From Pleodorina starrii (taxonomy: Eukaryota > Chlorophyta > Chlorophyceae > Chlamydomonadales > Volvocaceae), in assembly GCA_030267565.1 (NCBI GenBank), contig BRXU01000003.1, forward strand, positions 5,245,001 through 5,309,000: a DNA stretch of 64,000 bases, written 5' to 3'. A program made the translations under genes and the position numbers. Position 1 is the first letter of the stretch, and the number at the start of each line of letters is the position of its first letter. Shown piece after piece: positions 41,302 through 52,526 of this stretch. The notes below the pieces were generated by a model, which saw only the letters and a program-made list of their open reading frames with translations, did not search any database and had not been told where the DNA came from.

Positions 41302-43135
41302 TGATGTTGCTATGTTGGATCAAAAGGAGACCCCGCCTAACAGCCGCCTTTAACAGGCGAGTTGCCTGCCGATGGTGGGTAAGGACTAAATAACGTCGTA
41401 ATAGCCCATTTTTGCGCTTGGAGCCGTGCCGAGCCCATTGATACTCTTAATTCTGTTTTATAAAGACATTCTTACCTTCAAGCTGGAGTCCTCAATACGT
41501 CCACTCTTACCAGCGATGGACGTGGGCCCAAACCTCCTCTGCGCAGCTCAGCACGCCCCGCACCCGCTCTCGCAGCTGGTAGCCCGTCGCAGCGAGGTGG
41601 GCAGCGCACCAGCTGCTCCCGCGACGCGGCAAAACGACACGCGACGCGCCACCCGGGCGATTGAGTGGCGACTGGCGCGGCCGCAGTCCTGGGGGGGTAC
41701 CCTCACCGCGCGGTTCAACTGGCAATGCTGCCAAGCGCTCTCCTGGATCCCTGCCCCTCCCCCCCTCCTTGAAGGCGACCGCTCGAAGCGCGTGGCTCGA
41801 AGCGCGTGGCTCCCAGAGGCGCCCAGGCGGCACGGCGGTGGGCTTTATCAGCAACCAACCTACCGTGGCTGGCTGACCCCATAGAGGGACTTCCGGTCTG
41901 CAGGACCGCAGAGCCCAACCCCGCAGCAGGTGCCGCTGCTGGCGGCGGCCAGCCGGCGACCCACAGCGCGGTATTAACTATAAAGGTATCAAGGAAGGTC
42001 GACTGTTGTTGATACTGGAACTGCCGTAGTGTGGGCAATGTGGGCGGCGGCGCCCGCAAAGTCCGTCGCCGCGCCAAGAGGCACTTACAGAGCGTGTGGC
42101 TTTGTGGTACTGCGTTTTGCGACTTGCGACAACGCCTGGAAACGGCCCGAGGCCGCAACTCCGCTCTTTTACTGCCGTAACTCTCTCCTGCCTTACATCA
42201 TCATCCGCAGCCGCATCCGCGGCCTCAGCCGTGGCATTCCGCTCCGTACCTAACCCCAACTCATCGCTTGCTCCCCTCTGATCTGGCCCGGCGGGGGAGG
42301 GCGGACGCACGTCAGGGGAAAGGCGCCGCATGACCATCAGTCCTCTGAAACGACTGTACATAGTGTGCATTTTTTCCATCCAACAACAATGCTGTAAAAC
42401 CGGAACGCGGGCAACGCGCCCAGCAACCTCAAATCAAGCAGCGCACAAAAAGCAAGCCCTGCCGGTTGTGCGGTACGGCAACGAGGGGTACGGCACGGCG
42501 GCCCGTACAAACGCCATGCCAGCCAGCCGACCTAAGCGTCGCTCTTCCAAGGATGCCCCGTTAGGACACATGATTAAACACAATACAACAAATAGCAAAA
42601 CCAGCAACTTCACCGCGACAGCGACAATCACATTTGAGGGCCATGCAGGCAGCACAAGTGCACGAGACCTCGCCAAGCGCCACGCGCGCGAGAGCGCTCC
42701 TTCCCCGAGCACCGCCCTGCCCCAGTGCTCCTAGAGACCCCGGAGCCCAGGTCCGGAGACCCACCTTGCCTTGCCAACAGCAGTAACCCCGCGCCACCGG
42801 GCCCGTGTGGAGGACGGGGACCACCCCGGGGAACCCACCATCGACCACTCCCCTCCCCTCCCTCCCTCCCTTGACCCGCCCCCCAGCACAGCCCATCCCC
42901 AGCACAGCACAGCACAGCGCAGTTTCCAACCCAGTTTCCAACGGGTCCAGCCAAAGGGCGCCCCCACTCGGACACACAGTGAGGGTACACAGCTCCCCGA
43001 CAACACCTTGCAACGCGTGAGAGACGCATTTCCCGCCTGGCACCTTCCCTGGAGCGGCATCCCCACTCGGGTTTCATGACCGAAGCTCTACCCGGTGGGT
43101 GGGTGAGAGCTCGGAAGGGTGGATGGGAGGTGACC

Positions 43136-46100
43136 TCAGCTGCTGCCCGCCGGCCTGAAGCCGCCGCCTGTCGCCTTGTAGGCCTGCGTCTGAGGCCTAG
43201 AGGCCGCCGCCGCTGCGGCAGCCGCCGGCGACAGGCCGTACCCCGGCGGCGGTGGCGCCGCCGCCGCCGCCGCCGTTGGCCGCGAAGCCACGCTAGCGGC
43301 AGCGGCGGCGGCGGACGCCGCCGCCGCCACCGGCACCGCGTCCAGCAGCACCGCGCCGTACGGCCCCATGACGTACGACCCCTGCTCCTCCGCCGGCAGC
43401 ACGGCGCCGAGGCTGCCGCCGCCGGCGGCCTGCGCCGTCGGCACGGGCCGCGCTGTGTCGACCAGCAGTCGCCAGACGGCGCCGGTGGGCGGGCGCGGCA
43501 GCGCCACCGTGACCGGCTCGCCGGCAGGGTTGAACGCTACCGCCAGCAAGTGCCCCGGCCGCGCCGCGCCGCCGCCGATGGTCAACACGAGCGCGTTGGC
43601 GGCGGCGTCGGGGTTGGCGCCGGCCCAGTCCGGCTCGCCGCCGCCGGCGTACGGCGAGTGCCACGTCAGCACCCGTTCCGCCGACGTCAGCGACGGCGGG
43701 CTGAGCAGCGGCCGGTAGCCGCGCCGTACCGCCGCCAGCGCCGCCACCAGCTGCGCCGCCGCCGGCCGCGCCAGCGTCGACGCCGCCACCAGCGGCTGCC
43801 CCGCCGCCACGAACTGCGCCAGCAGCAGCGCGCGAGACACCGCCTCGCAGCGGGCCGCGTCGGCGGCGGCGCCGGCGGCGCCGGCCGCCGCCGCCACGGC
43901 GGCCACCAGCGGCCGGTCGCCCAGCGGCGCGGCGGCGTTGAGGCCGAACGCCGGCCGCCGGCCGGCCGCCAGGCCGCCTGGCAGGCCGGCGTCCCACCGC
44001 GCCGCGAAGAGGTCGGGGGAGCCGGTCAGCCGCGTCGCGACAGCGGACAGCGTGCCGCGTTGGCCGGCGGCGAGGTAGGCGGTGAGGTCGGCTGCGAAGC
44101 GGTCGTTGAGCTGCATCCACACGCCCCAGTGCGGGAAGCCGCGCTCGGCGGAGCGGGGCAGCAGCGCGGGGTTGGAGACGGCGGCGATGAGCTTTAGGTT
44201 TCGGAGCACCGGGTCGCCCGCGATCTCCTCCGCCAGCGGCGGGTTGTCGAGCACGGAGCCGAACTTGTCCTGAATGGAGGGAGCGGGTGAAGTGAATGGA
44301 TTGAATGGGTGCGTCCGTGAATGGATTGGGGTGTCGTTTCGTGGGGAGGGAGGGAGGCGCGGGGATGTGGGGCGGGTGGGGGAGAGAGTAAGGGGTGGTG
44401 TGATTTCGTGTTTGGGGGAACGGAACACCGCGGGTGAGCTCCAGACGGGTGTGAAATGGAGTGAAGGGAAGTGGAGTGAAGGGAAGGGAGGGGAGTGAAA
44501 TGGAGTGAAGTGGACTAAAGGGAAACCGTATATTGAATTGAGATAAATTGAAGTGGAGTGAAGTGAAATGGCCCTCTCGGAAGGTCGCTGAAGGTAAGGC
44601 TGGGTACCGGGAAAGGTTCGGTCCTGGTAGGAAAGCGGCTCCCGTTTGGTCCCAATGTGCGCACTGTCCAACGACTTCAATATTGAAGTCAAGCACCACC
44701 TGACATGAATATGTTTTTCCTTATTTTTTATAGTGCACATATTATGTACATACAAATTGCAATAGTCTTGAAGGTACGGAACTAGGAAAAATTTTAAAGA
44801 ATACATACATGAAAACAGTTGGTTGCCCCGTAGAGGACCAGCCGGGTGGCCCAGCCGCCCACTCAGGCATGCGATCCGTCTGCCGCCCGCAGCTATCCGT
44901 TTTCGCTGCTCAGGTTACTGCCTCACGTGGTCCCGGATTAATCATCAGCCACGACCACCCCCCGTCAGGGAAGAGCCATTGCCGACTGTGGGCTCAGAGC
45001 GGACACGCCATCGACGCAGGCGAACTAGACCGGCTGAATCGTACGTGACTTCCAATTATCAGCCCCCACTTGGGTGACAGGGGGACGCGACTCCCCCCGG
45101 CATCGAACAGCCGACCTCACATCCCAGGATGTGGCAAGCTGCCTTGTTATGCCAATGCAGGCAAATATTCCACATATAACGGCTTCTGGTCCTGTAGACG
45201 TACGCGTCCGCGTCGCTTCAGGGCGTGCAGTACCGCATTCGAGGTCCACCAAGCGCGCGAAAGCGCGATTCTTTTCAATTCGGTACCGCCGTACTACCCG
45301 CCGTACTCACGCACGCACGCACGCACCTGCGCCAGGTTCTCCGCGTTTAGGAAGCAGAAGCCCTCCACCCGGTACTCCGCCGCCCAGTGGCGCAGCGCCG
45401 AAACCACCAGCGACCGAACCACGGGGTGACCGCAGTTGAGCACGGGGGCCTCCAGGCCGTCCCTGCGACCAAGGGCGGGAGGGGGGAAGGGGGGAAGGGG
45501 GGAAGGGGGGAAGGGGGGAAGGGGGGGTACATAAAGAAAATTTCGCAGCGGAGAAGGTGGAGGAGACGGCGTTAGCGAACGGACCCAGAACCCAGCAATA
45601 CTTACCGAACATACCTGTAACGAAAGGCCGGGACGCATGGCATGTGTGCGTTGTGTGTGGGGTTGTTACAGTGGGCTCCAGACTGACGAGGAGTAGAGCT
45701 CAACGGGCCAGCTGGCCAGCAGCAGGTGCTGCACTGCACTGCACCCATCCAGACCGCACAACCTGTAGTACCGGTAACCCCGACATGAAGGAGCGATGCC
45801 GGCGGGGGGAGGAAGGCTCCGAAACCCGCTTATGGGGAGCCTCTTGGGGCTGGCCGGGGTGGTGCCGGAGGAAGGGGGGGGTCACCGATTTCGCGGTTCG
45901 GTTCGGTTCGGTTCGGTTCGGTTTGCATCGCTCGGGATGACTGGCATTCCCTCCCTCTCCCTCTCCCCGGGTGTCCTCCACGGCCAGCCCCCCTCCCTCC
46001 CCCCCGCCCCTGCACCCCTCCCCTCCTTCCCACCCCAAACACACATACACACACGCATACACACACACCTGTAGTACACCGCATGGTCCAGACCCCTCAG

Positions 46101-49100
46101 GCCCTGCAACCGGCCGCTGGAGGCGTCACCTCCCTCCGCAGTTAGACAAAACTCCACCTGACAACGAGGATTGGGAGGTGGGGGTGGGGGGTTGGGGGGT
46201 CGAGGCGGGTTCGAGGTCACGCGGGTTGGAATCGAGGGGCGGGCTGTTGTTGACGTGGGATGGGTTCAGGGGGGGGCGGGAGGGTGAGGCCTGTGCTGCG
46301 ATGCGGCGGGGAAGGAAGGAAGGAGGGAAAGAGAGGCAGCGCGGGCAAAGCAGCGGGACGGTGCCCATCCCGGCGGGGGCCCCCGCTCCCCCTCCGGACC
46401 TTCCCCCCTTCCCCTCCCTTCCCTTCCCTTCCCCTCCCTTCCCTTCCCGGGGTCGCGCAGCGCTTTGGGGGGCCCCGCCGGTGCTCCCCTGCGCCGGCCG
46501 CTCACCCCACCTCCCCCCAGACACCGCTCGGGACGACCCCTCCCCCCTCCCCCCCTTTCCCTTTCCCTTCCCCTCCTCCCCCCTTTGCTTCCCTTCCTTC
46601 CTCGCGAAAGCGCACCCCCGCGCGCCGCGCCACGCCACACCGCCGTACATACACACTCACACACACACGTTCACACGCACCTGCATGACTACCTCGATCC
46701 CCGCGCGGTGCAGCCCGCGAATGGCGGTCTTGAGCTCCGCCGCCGCCGCCAGCGGACCCCCCACCGCGTAGGCGGGGTCGGGCGCGAACAGCGCCAGCGG
46801 CCGCCTGGGTCCGCCCTCCGGCCCCGCGGCCCCCAGGCTGACAGGTGCCAGCATCACGCACGTGACCCCCACCGCCTTGAGGTGGTCCAGGCGGTCTGAA
46901 CACAGGCGGCAAGGTGGCCGGGGGGGTAATTAGAACGGCCCGGGGCGGGGGGGGGAGGGGGGGTGGTTAGTGGGTGGGTGGAAAGGAGGGGGCGGGGGGG
47001 AGGTGTCAGGGGGGCAGTGCGAAATGGGAGGGAAGGGGGGATGGAGGCGGGGGGAGAGGAAGGCAGGGGAGGCGGGGGAGGAGCGGGCGGCGAGCAGTGC
47101 GGTGGGTTGCGATAGCTACGGAGATAGGCGGTGAGGTCCCCCGGGGGGGAGGAGGTAAGGAGGTAAGGAGGGAGGGGGGAGGGAAGTGAGGAGGGGTGGT
47201 GGTGTTGATCAAACTACCGCTAACACGCCCCCCTTCGCCCTCTCCCTCGCTCTTTGTCTCTCAGCCTCTCTCGCCGCGCGCGAGAGCCGTCACGCGTACG
47301 GCAGTGTGCAACAACACAGTACGACCTGCGCGAGGATTTGGATCGCAGTACGACAGCCGTACTTACCCAAGATGCCCAGGTACTTGCCCCGGCGCTCGGG
47401 AGGCACGTCGGGACCTGCGTGGTGGGGGGGGGGGAGGGGGGAGGGCGGTGTGTGTTTGTGCGTGTGGGCGGGGTGGGGTGGGGAGGAGGTGAGGAGGGGC
47501 AGCCGAGGGCTGCTGCTTTGAGAAGGAGACGGATGGCGCCGGATGGTGAAGACCGATGGTAAAGGCGGCCGTCAGGTCATGGGGACACACATCGCAACCG
47601 GCGCTGCCAGCACCATCACCACCACCACCCCGGCCTCCCTCCCGCTCTTTCGGCATCGGTTCGGTCACCCGACCAGTTCACTAATACTCCCTGCCCTCCC
47701 CCTCCCTCCCCTGCCCTCCCCCTCCCTCCCCTGCTCTCCCCCTCCCTCCCCTCCCTTCCTCCCCTCCCTGCCCTCCCTTCCTCACCGCTGGTGAAGCTAC
47801 CCACATCCAGCTCCAAAACCACTCCCTCCTCCAGAGCCCTCACGCGACTCTGACCGCCGCGCACCGCCGCCGCGGCGCCCGCCCAGTCGAAGGGCGCGTG
47901 CACGAACCCAGCCAGCGAGCCCAGCAGCACCGGCTCCCCGGGGGGCTGAGCGGGGGCCAGGCGGGGGGCGGCCTTGTGCGCCCCCTCCGGCAGCAGCACC
48001 GGTACGGCGCGGGTGGCCCATGGGTCCATCAACATGAAACCCGGGTGGAAGCGGTTGCCGTCTGGGGAGTGGGGGAGGAGGGACGGGGAGGAGGAGGAGG
48101 GGCGGGAGGAGGGGCGGGGTAAAGGGGGGGAGGGGTTTAGGGATTTACCGCGCGCACATGCACACACACATATACGCAGGCGGGCGGGCAGGCGCGCAGG
48201 CGGGCAGGCGGGCGGGCACGCACACGCACACGCACACGCACAGGCACGCAGGCGGGCGGGCGGGCAGGCAGGCAGGCAGGGGCGCACTCACTCTGCCAAA
48301 GGATCTCGCCGTCCGCACGCCAGGCCCAGCAGAGGCTCTCCAGGTCCTGTGTACGGCAGGCAGGCAGGCGGGCAGACACGTGGCAGCGCGAGCGCCGTAC
48401 AGTAGACGCGCCGTCATGGCATCAAAGCACAGCACACACCGCACGGCACGTTCAAGGTTCGCCTGCCCGCCCACGGCCCCACGCACACACGCGTACAAAA
48501 CCCCAAAACCCCTAACCGTCACGTTTGCCGTACCTTGAGTCCGTGCACGCAGATGTGCCACACGTCGCCCGTCCGGTTGGTCAGCGGATCCAAAACCACC
48601 TGCAGCAGCGGCAGCAGCAGCACACCGCAGCACACCGCAGGGGGCCGGGGGGGCCGGGAGCCGGGAGCCGGGGGTAAGGCACGTATAGGCCGGAGACCGG
48701 GAATGCACCATACACATCACGCACACACACATCACACACATACGCACCACAAGTACCGCCTATACGGAATTCATTCTTTGGCGCCAGGGCATCGGGCCGA
48801 GGCGCCGGGGGGCCTAGGTGCGCGCGGACTGCACTTCACCAACCGGCGATCTTCCGTCGGGCTGGGTCCCCTGTATGCCCCAATTAATGTCTCCATTCAT
48901 CCATTCATTCATTCATCCAACCAGTAAACCAGTCAGGCAGTCATTCATTCGTATCATCGAGACACACACGCGGTGACCCGCGGCGCCAACGTAATCGCTA
49001 CCCGGGGAAGAACGCAGACGCATGCCGCATGTCGCCCCCTTCGTAAGATACTTCCCGGATCCCACCTCCCGCCCCCTTCCGAGTCCTGGCCCACCCCCCT

Positions 49101-51571
49101 CCCGTCCACCCCCCCCCTCTGCCCGGGACCCCGCCCACCCACCGATGCGCTCCTTGGCCCCCCCCCCCCAAGCAAGCAAGCACTCGGCCCCCCTCGCTCC
49201 CCTGCTCCTCACCCGCCCCCCTGCTCCTCACCCGCCCCCCTGCTCCTCACCTGCCGCCCTACGCTGTTTCAGCCCACATCCACCCCACCCGCTCCTTCAG
49301 TACTCCGCCACCCACCCACCTCCAGCACGCTCTGCGCCACCAGCGGCTCCACCTCCCCCGCCGCCCCCGCCGCCCCATCCCCACCAGCCGCCACCTCCTC
49401 CGGCGAAGGCACCTTGACGCGCACCAGACACAGCTGCAGGGAGGACGCGTGGCGGCTGAACACTGAAAAGTTGACGGCGCAGGCGATGTCCCGTGGGTCG
49501 GTCGGCTCGCCGCCGCCGCCGTGCTGCGGCGACGCCGCCACCGATACCACGGAGGCGCCTAGCGGTTCGGGGCGGCCGGCGCTCATGCCCACCGGCACGC
49601 AAAAGTGCGGCGCGCGCAGCGGGTTGTCGTACTTGTCCCGGGCTGACAGAGTGTACGGGTGAACGGGTGTACGGCATCACCAGCGACATGTAGATGGGGG
49701 TCGGCGGGGAGGGGGGCATGAGGGTTGGGGAGCGGGGAGCAAATGAGGTAGGTCAAAGCCCAACTAGCCCCCCGACCCCCTTCCCTCCCTCTCCCTCTCC
49801 CGCTCCCCAATGTCCTATCCCTGACCCGCTGCCCCCGCAACCCTTCCCTCCTTTCGCTGCCCCGACAGCGAGAGAGCGAGGGCGAGAGCGAGGGCCCGGA
49901 CCAAACCCCTCCTCTCGGCCTGTCGTCCCTGTCGTCCCTTCTCACCCCTCCCCTCCCCTCCCCTCCCTCCCTTCCCTCCCCTCCCTCCTCCCCCACCCAC
50001 CCTCCCTCCCTCCCCTCACCCCCACACACCTGGGTGGTACAGCGCAAACGCCAAGTGCAGCGGCGCCAACTTGGCCGGCACCTCGAACACCCCCGCCCAC
50101 ACCCCCGCCCGCTCATCCCACCGCATCGCAGTACGCATGGCGCCACTGCCGCCGGGCTCGGGGGAGGAGCCGGGCGGTACCGCCTCCCGGGGGTGGTGCC
50201 ACTTGGTGCCACTGGCGCGATACATGCCCCTGCGGAGGGGCGGGCGGGCGGGTGGGTGGGTGCTTAGGCGGGTGGTCAGGGTTCATTTAGGGTTTAGGGT
50301 TTTAGGGTTTTTAGGGTTTTGGAGCGTGGTTTCTTTCCCGGGCGCCTCCACGTGCAGGAAGCCCCCACCCGTCTGCTCCGGTGTTCTGCTCCCCTAGACC
50401 GAGACAGGTATCTTCCGCCGCCGGGCACGTCGCTATCGCCGCCGGCGGCCCACTCCGCCTGCAGGTACTGCTGTTGCTGCTGTTGCTGTTGCCAGCAGCA
50501 GCAGCAGCAGCCACTCCTGACCCACCGACCCACCGACGGCTAACCCCCAAATCCCAGCCTCCGTGCCCAAATCTTTCGACAATCCCCACCACCACCCCCC
50601 ACACACACACCCGCCCACCCCCTACCAGTGCAGCAGCAGCTCCGAAGGTGCGCGGTGCGGCACGTTGTCGTACGAGGCGGTGATGCGCACCGCGATCACC
50701 CGCCCGTCCCGTGAGTCCACCACCGCATCCACCTTTGGGGGGGGGGAGGGGGGGCGTGTGTGTGTATGGGTGTGTATGGGGGTGTAAGGGTTGGTGGGGG
50801 GCTGGGTAACAAAGATAAACCGCTGCGGGGTGGAGCGGGGGGAGCGGGTTTCATTCAAAAGGTGGGGCCTGAAGGGCGGAGGGGTGATGCGCTGATGCCA
50901 CGTGGCATGGTGCTGCTGTACTGCTGCTGTACTGCAGCTGTACTGCAGCTGTACTGCAGCTGTACTGCAGCTGTACCGCTGTTGCTACTGCTGGTGCTGC
51001 CACCACAGCCGTTGCTGACTCAGTGGATAGCGTCCGCTCCCGGCTTTACGGCACTGCTACCGCTGTACCCTCTGCGGATGTACGGCACTGACGCTGTGTT
51101 GTGTGCTCTCTACGACGGCACTGCTGCCGCTGTGTCATGCTCTCTTCCTCTGTCGAGGGAGGGTCGGGAGTCGGAACCCACCACGGCGCCTTCCTTGCTG
51201 TGGCAGCGGTAGCGCTGCAGCCCCGTGTCCTCCGTGCCCCGCGCCTCCACGGCAGTCGGCGCCACCGCGGCTGCGGCAGAACAGACCCACATCGGGGTCG
51301 CCGCGGGGCCGCCGGCGGCAGCGGGGGATGCGGCGCCGCGGGGGATGGTGGGGGCAAAGGCCGCTGGGAGGCGGCTCGAGGCCGCCGAGCCCACCGGCGC
51401 GGCCCCACCGCGCGGCGCCGGCAGCGCGGTGCAGGTGTGCAGCACGGCTGCAGCAGCAGCTGCTGCAGCTGGAGAGGGACAGACGGTAGTGATGCCCGCT
51501 CTGGCAGGCTGCCTTGGTGCGGCCTGCGGCGGCAAAGCACGACGGGTAGCACGTAGCATGGACAGCGACAT
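43136..51571 (-). CDS. ISA2: Isoamylase-type debranching enzyme, ISA2 (non-catalytic subunit)
   Basis: Regulatory partner of ISA1 in the plastid complex that trims pre-amylopectin during starch synthesis. About 12 exons; well-defined ones are 44269-43136 and 45462-45327, others lie near 46.1, 46.8, 47.4, 47.9, 48.3, 48.6, 49.5, 50.1 and 50.7 kb. The N-terminus MSLSMLRATRRALPPQ is a plastid transit peptide. Next comes a starch-binding-like module (SELLLHW, TKWHHP, LHLAFALYHPG, DKYDN), then the CBM48-type entry EPLGASV and NFSVFSRHASSLQLCLV, then the GH13 barrel. The conserved sites are all replaced: VMQVEFCLTAEG for the D-x-x-x-NH motif, EGFCFLNAE for GFRFD (nucleophile lost), KLIAAVSNP for the acid/base Glu, and LFAARWDAGL for AHD. 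GFPHWGVWMQLND remains family-typical. This pattern matches plant and algal ISA2 (STA8 in Chlamydomonas). The junction after exon 1 is unresolved. Confidence 0.85.
44690..45326. other. Intron of ISA2 with relatively A/T-rich insert
   Basis: The 45326-44270 intron is over 1 kb. Its centre (44690-44815) is markedly A/T-rich against the GC-rich gene, and a tRNA-like stretch lies at 45075-45165. Consistent with an old insertion. Confidence 0.35.
45075..45165 (-). other. tRNA-derived (SINE-like) relic, tentative
   Basis: Minus strand shows an A-box-like TGGCATAACAAGG, a hairpin CACATC-CTGG-GATGTG and a B-box-like CTGTTCGATGCCGG in tRNA order and spacing. The acceptor and T stems do not pair fully, so it is not a working tRNA gene. 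Confidence 0.25.
45478..45530 (+). repeat. (GGGGAAGG)n microsatellite in ISA2 intron
   Basis: About six units just upstream (gene sense) of the acceptor at 45463. On the sense strand it is CCTTCCCC and forms the intron's pyrimidine tract. Confidence 0.9.
45544..45621 (-). repeat. Introner-like element, copy 3 (intron of ISA2)
   Basis: Sense strand reads GTTACAGGTATG, TTCGGTAAGTATTGCTGGG, TTCTGGGTCCGTTCGCTAAC, GCCGTCTCC. Same order and spacing as copy 1 with few differences. It is inside the intron between the AVYYR-encoding exon and the HPVVRS-encoding exon. Confidence 0.6.
50286..50322 (+). repeat. Interstitial telomere-type repeat (TTTTAGGG)
   Basis: Four to five degenerate units: TTTAGGG, TTTAGGG, TTTTAGGG, TTTTTAGGG. 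Within an ISA2 intron. Confidence 0.8.
50908..50990 (+). repeat. 11-bp minisatellite (TACTGCAGCTG) in ISA2 intron
   Basis: Four to five PstI-word-containing units after two TACTGCTGCTG units. A related 11-bp unit (CAGTACAGCCG) recurs at about 61690-61728. Confidence 0.85.
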
Positions 51572-52526
51572 GTAAAAATATCTAGCGCGGTGTCTTCCGC
51601 TCAGATGCCGCTTGGGCGCAGCGCGAAGGAGCGCTTATGGATTGTGGTAATGCTTAACAAGAGATAAGGCGTCCGCGCGTCGTCAGGGACGGGGGCGTGA
51701 CGGCACCGGATGTGAGCAGCGACGCGACCGGCATCGGCCCCAAGGTTGCTGCGGAATCACATCCAAGGAGTGAGCGCTAGGCACATACCTGCATAGCGCC
51801 TTTCAGCAGCATCCCGTGAAGTGGCAGCACACTACTGCTGGGGAGTCAATAACCAACTCGCCGAGACAGGATAAGAAGTCGCTTCCAACGATCGTTCAAA
51901 GAATCAAATCATACAACTCTATATCATGTCGCTCATGTTACGTATCTGTGCTTTGGGTGTTGGACCTCGACTCGTGGCATATGAAAGCGGAGCCCGATGA
52001 TGATGGCGTGCTTCAGTGCTTTATTGGCCTCCCATGTGCAAGGGATCTTCTTGTAACAATGTGCTTTGTCCAAAACAATGTAAATTTCATCGGCACACTT
52101 GCAGCGCTAATCGTGCAATCGAAATCCACGTCAGCCGTATTATCGTAAATATGAAGCCGTGGATCAGCATAACCCTAGTGCTTGCTGACTATCAAACTTA
52201 TACACCTTCGTTAGGTGCTCAGTGCATACGTGACAAGACCTCTGAGGCACACCTTGCCCTACTCTGTCGGAAACAGGATTACACTTGCAGCCAGGCCACT
52301 CATCATGGGGACCCTGGTACACCTCTGGGGCATCTAAAACGACATTCCGCTTTCACAGATACATCAGCTGAGGGCAGCCCTATACCGTTCGCTTTCGGTT
52401 TGCGCACATCGGCAAAGCCCCAGCTGACACATAAAACGACTTTCCGACATCGATCGGTCGCTGGCCCATATTTTCGAAAACGGAGACTGGTACACCGTGA
52501 CGCGCACCGAGCTACTCAGCTAGCTG
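51572..52526. other. Divergent intergenic region between ISA2 and PEX2
   Basis: Promoters of both genes should lie here. The centre (51850-52400) is clearly less GC-rich. A 58-codon minus frame at about 52105-51930 (motifs CADEIYIVLDKAHCYK and GLRFHMPRVEVQHPKH) looks protein-like but is unidentified; it may be a transposon relic. Confidence 0.4.

Larger units (their letters stand above)
38205..43135. other. Long intergenic region between convergent MYB and ISA2 genes
   Basis: Nearly 5 kb with no supported exon on either strand. It contains the inverted-repeat element at 39975-41301 with two minisatellites. Both flanking genes point inward, so only 3' UTRs are expected at its ends. The rest (38260-39970 and 41310-43130) shows no recognisable coding or RNA signal beyond a 17-bp tandem duplication of GCTCGAAGCGCGTG near 41780-41812. 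Confidence 0.5.
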
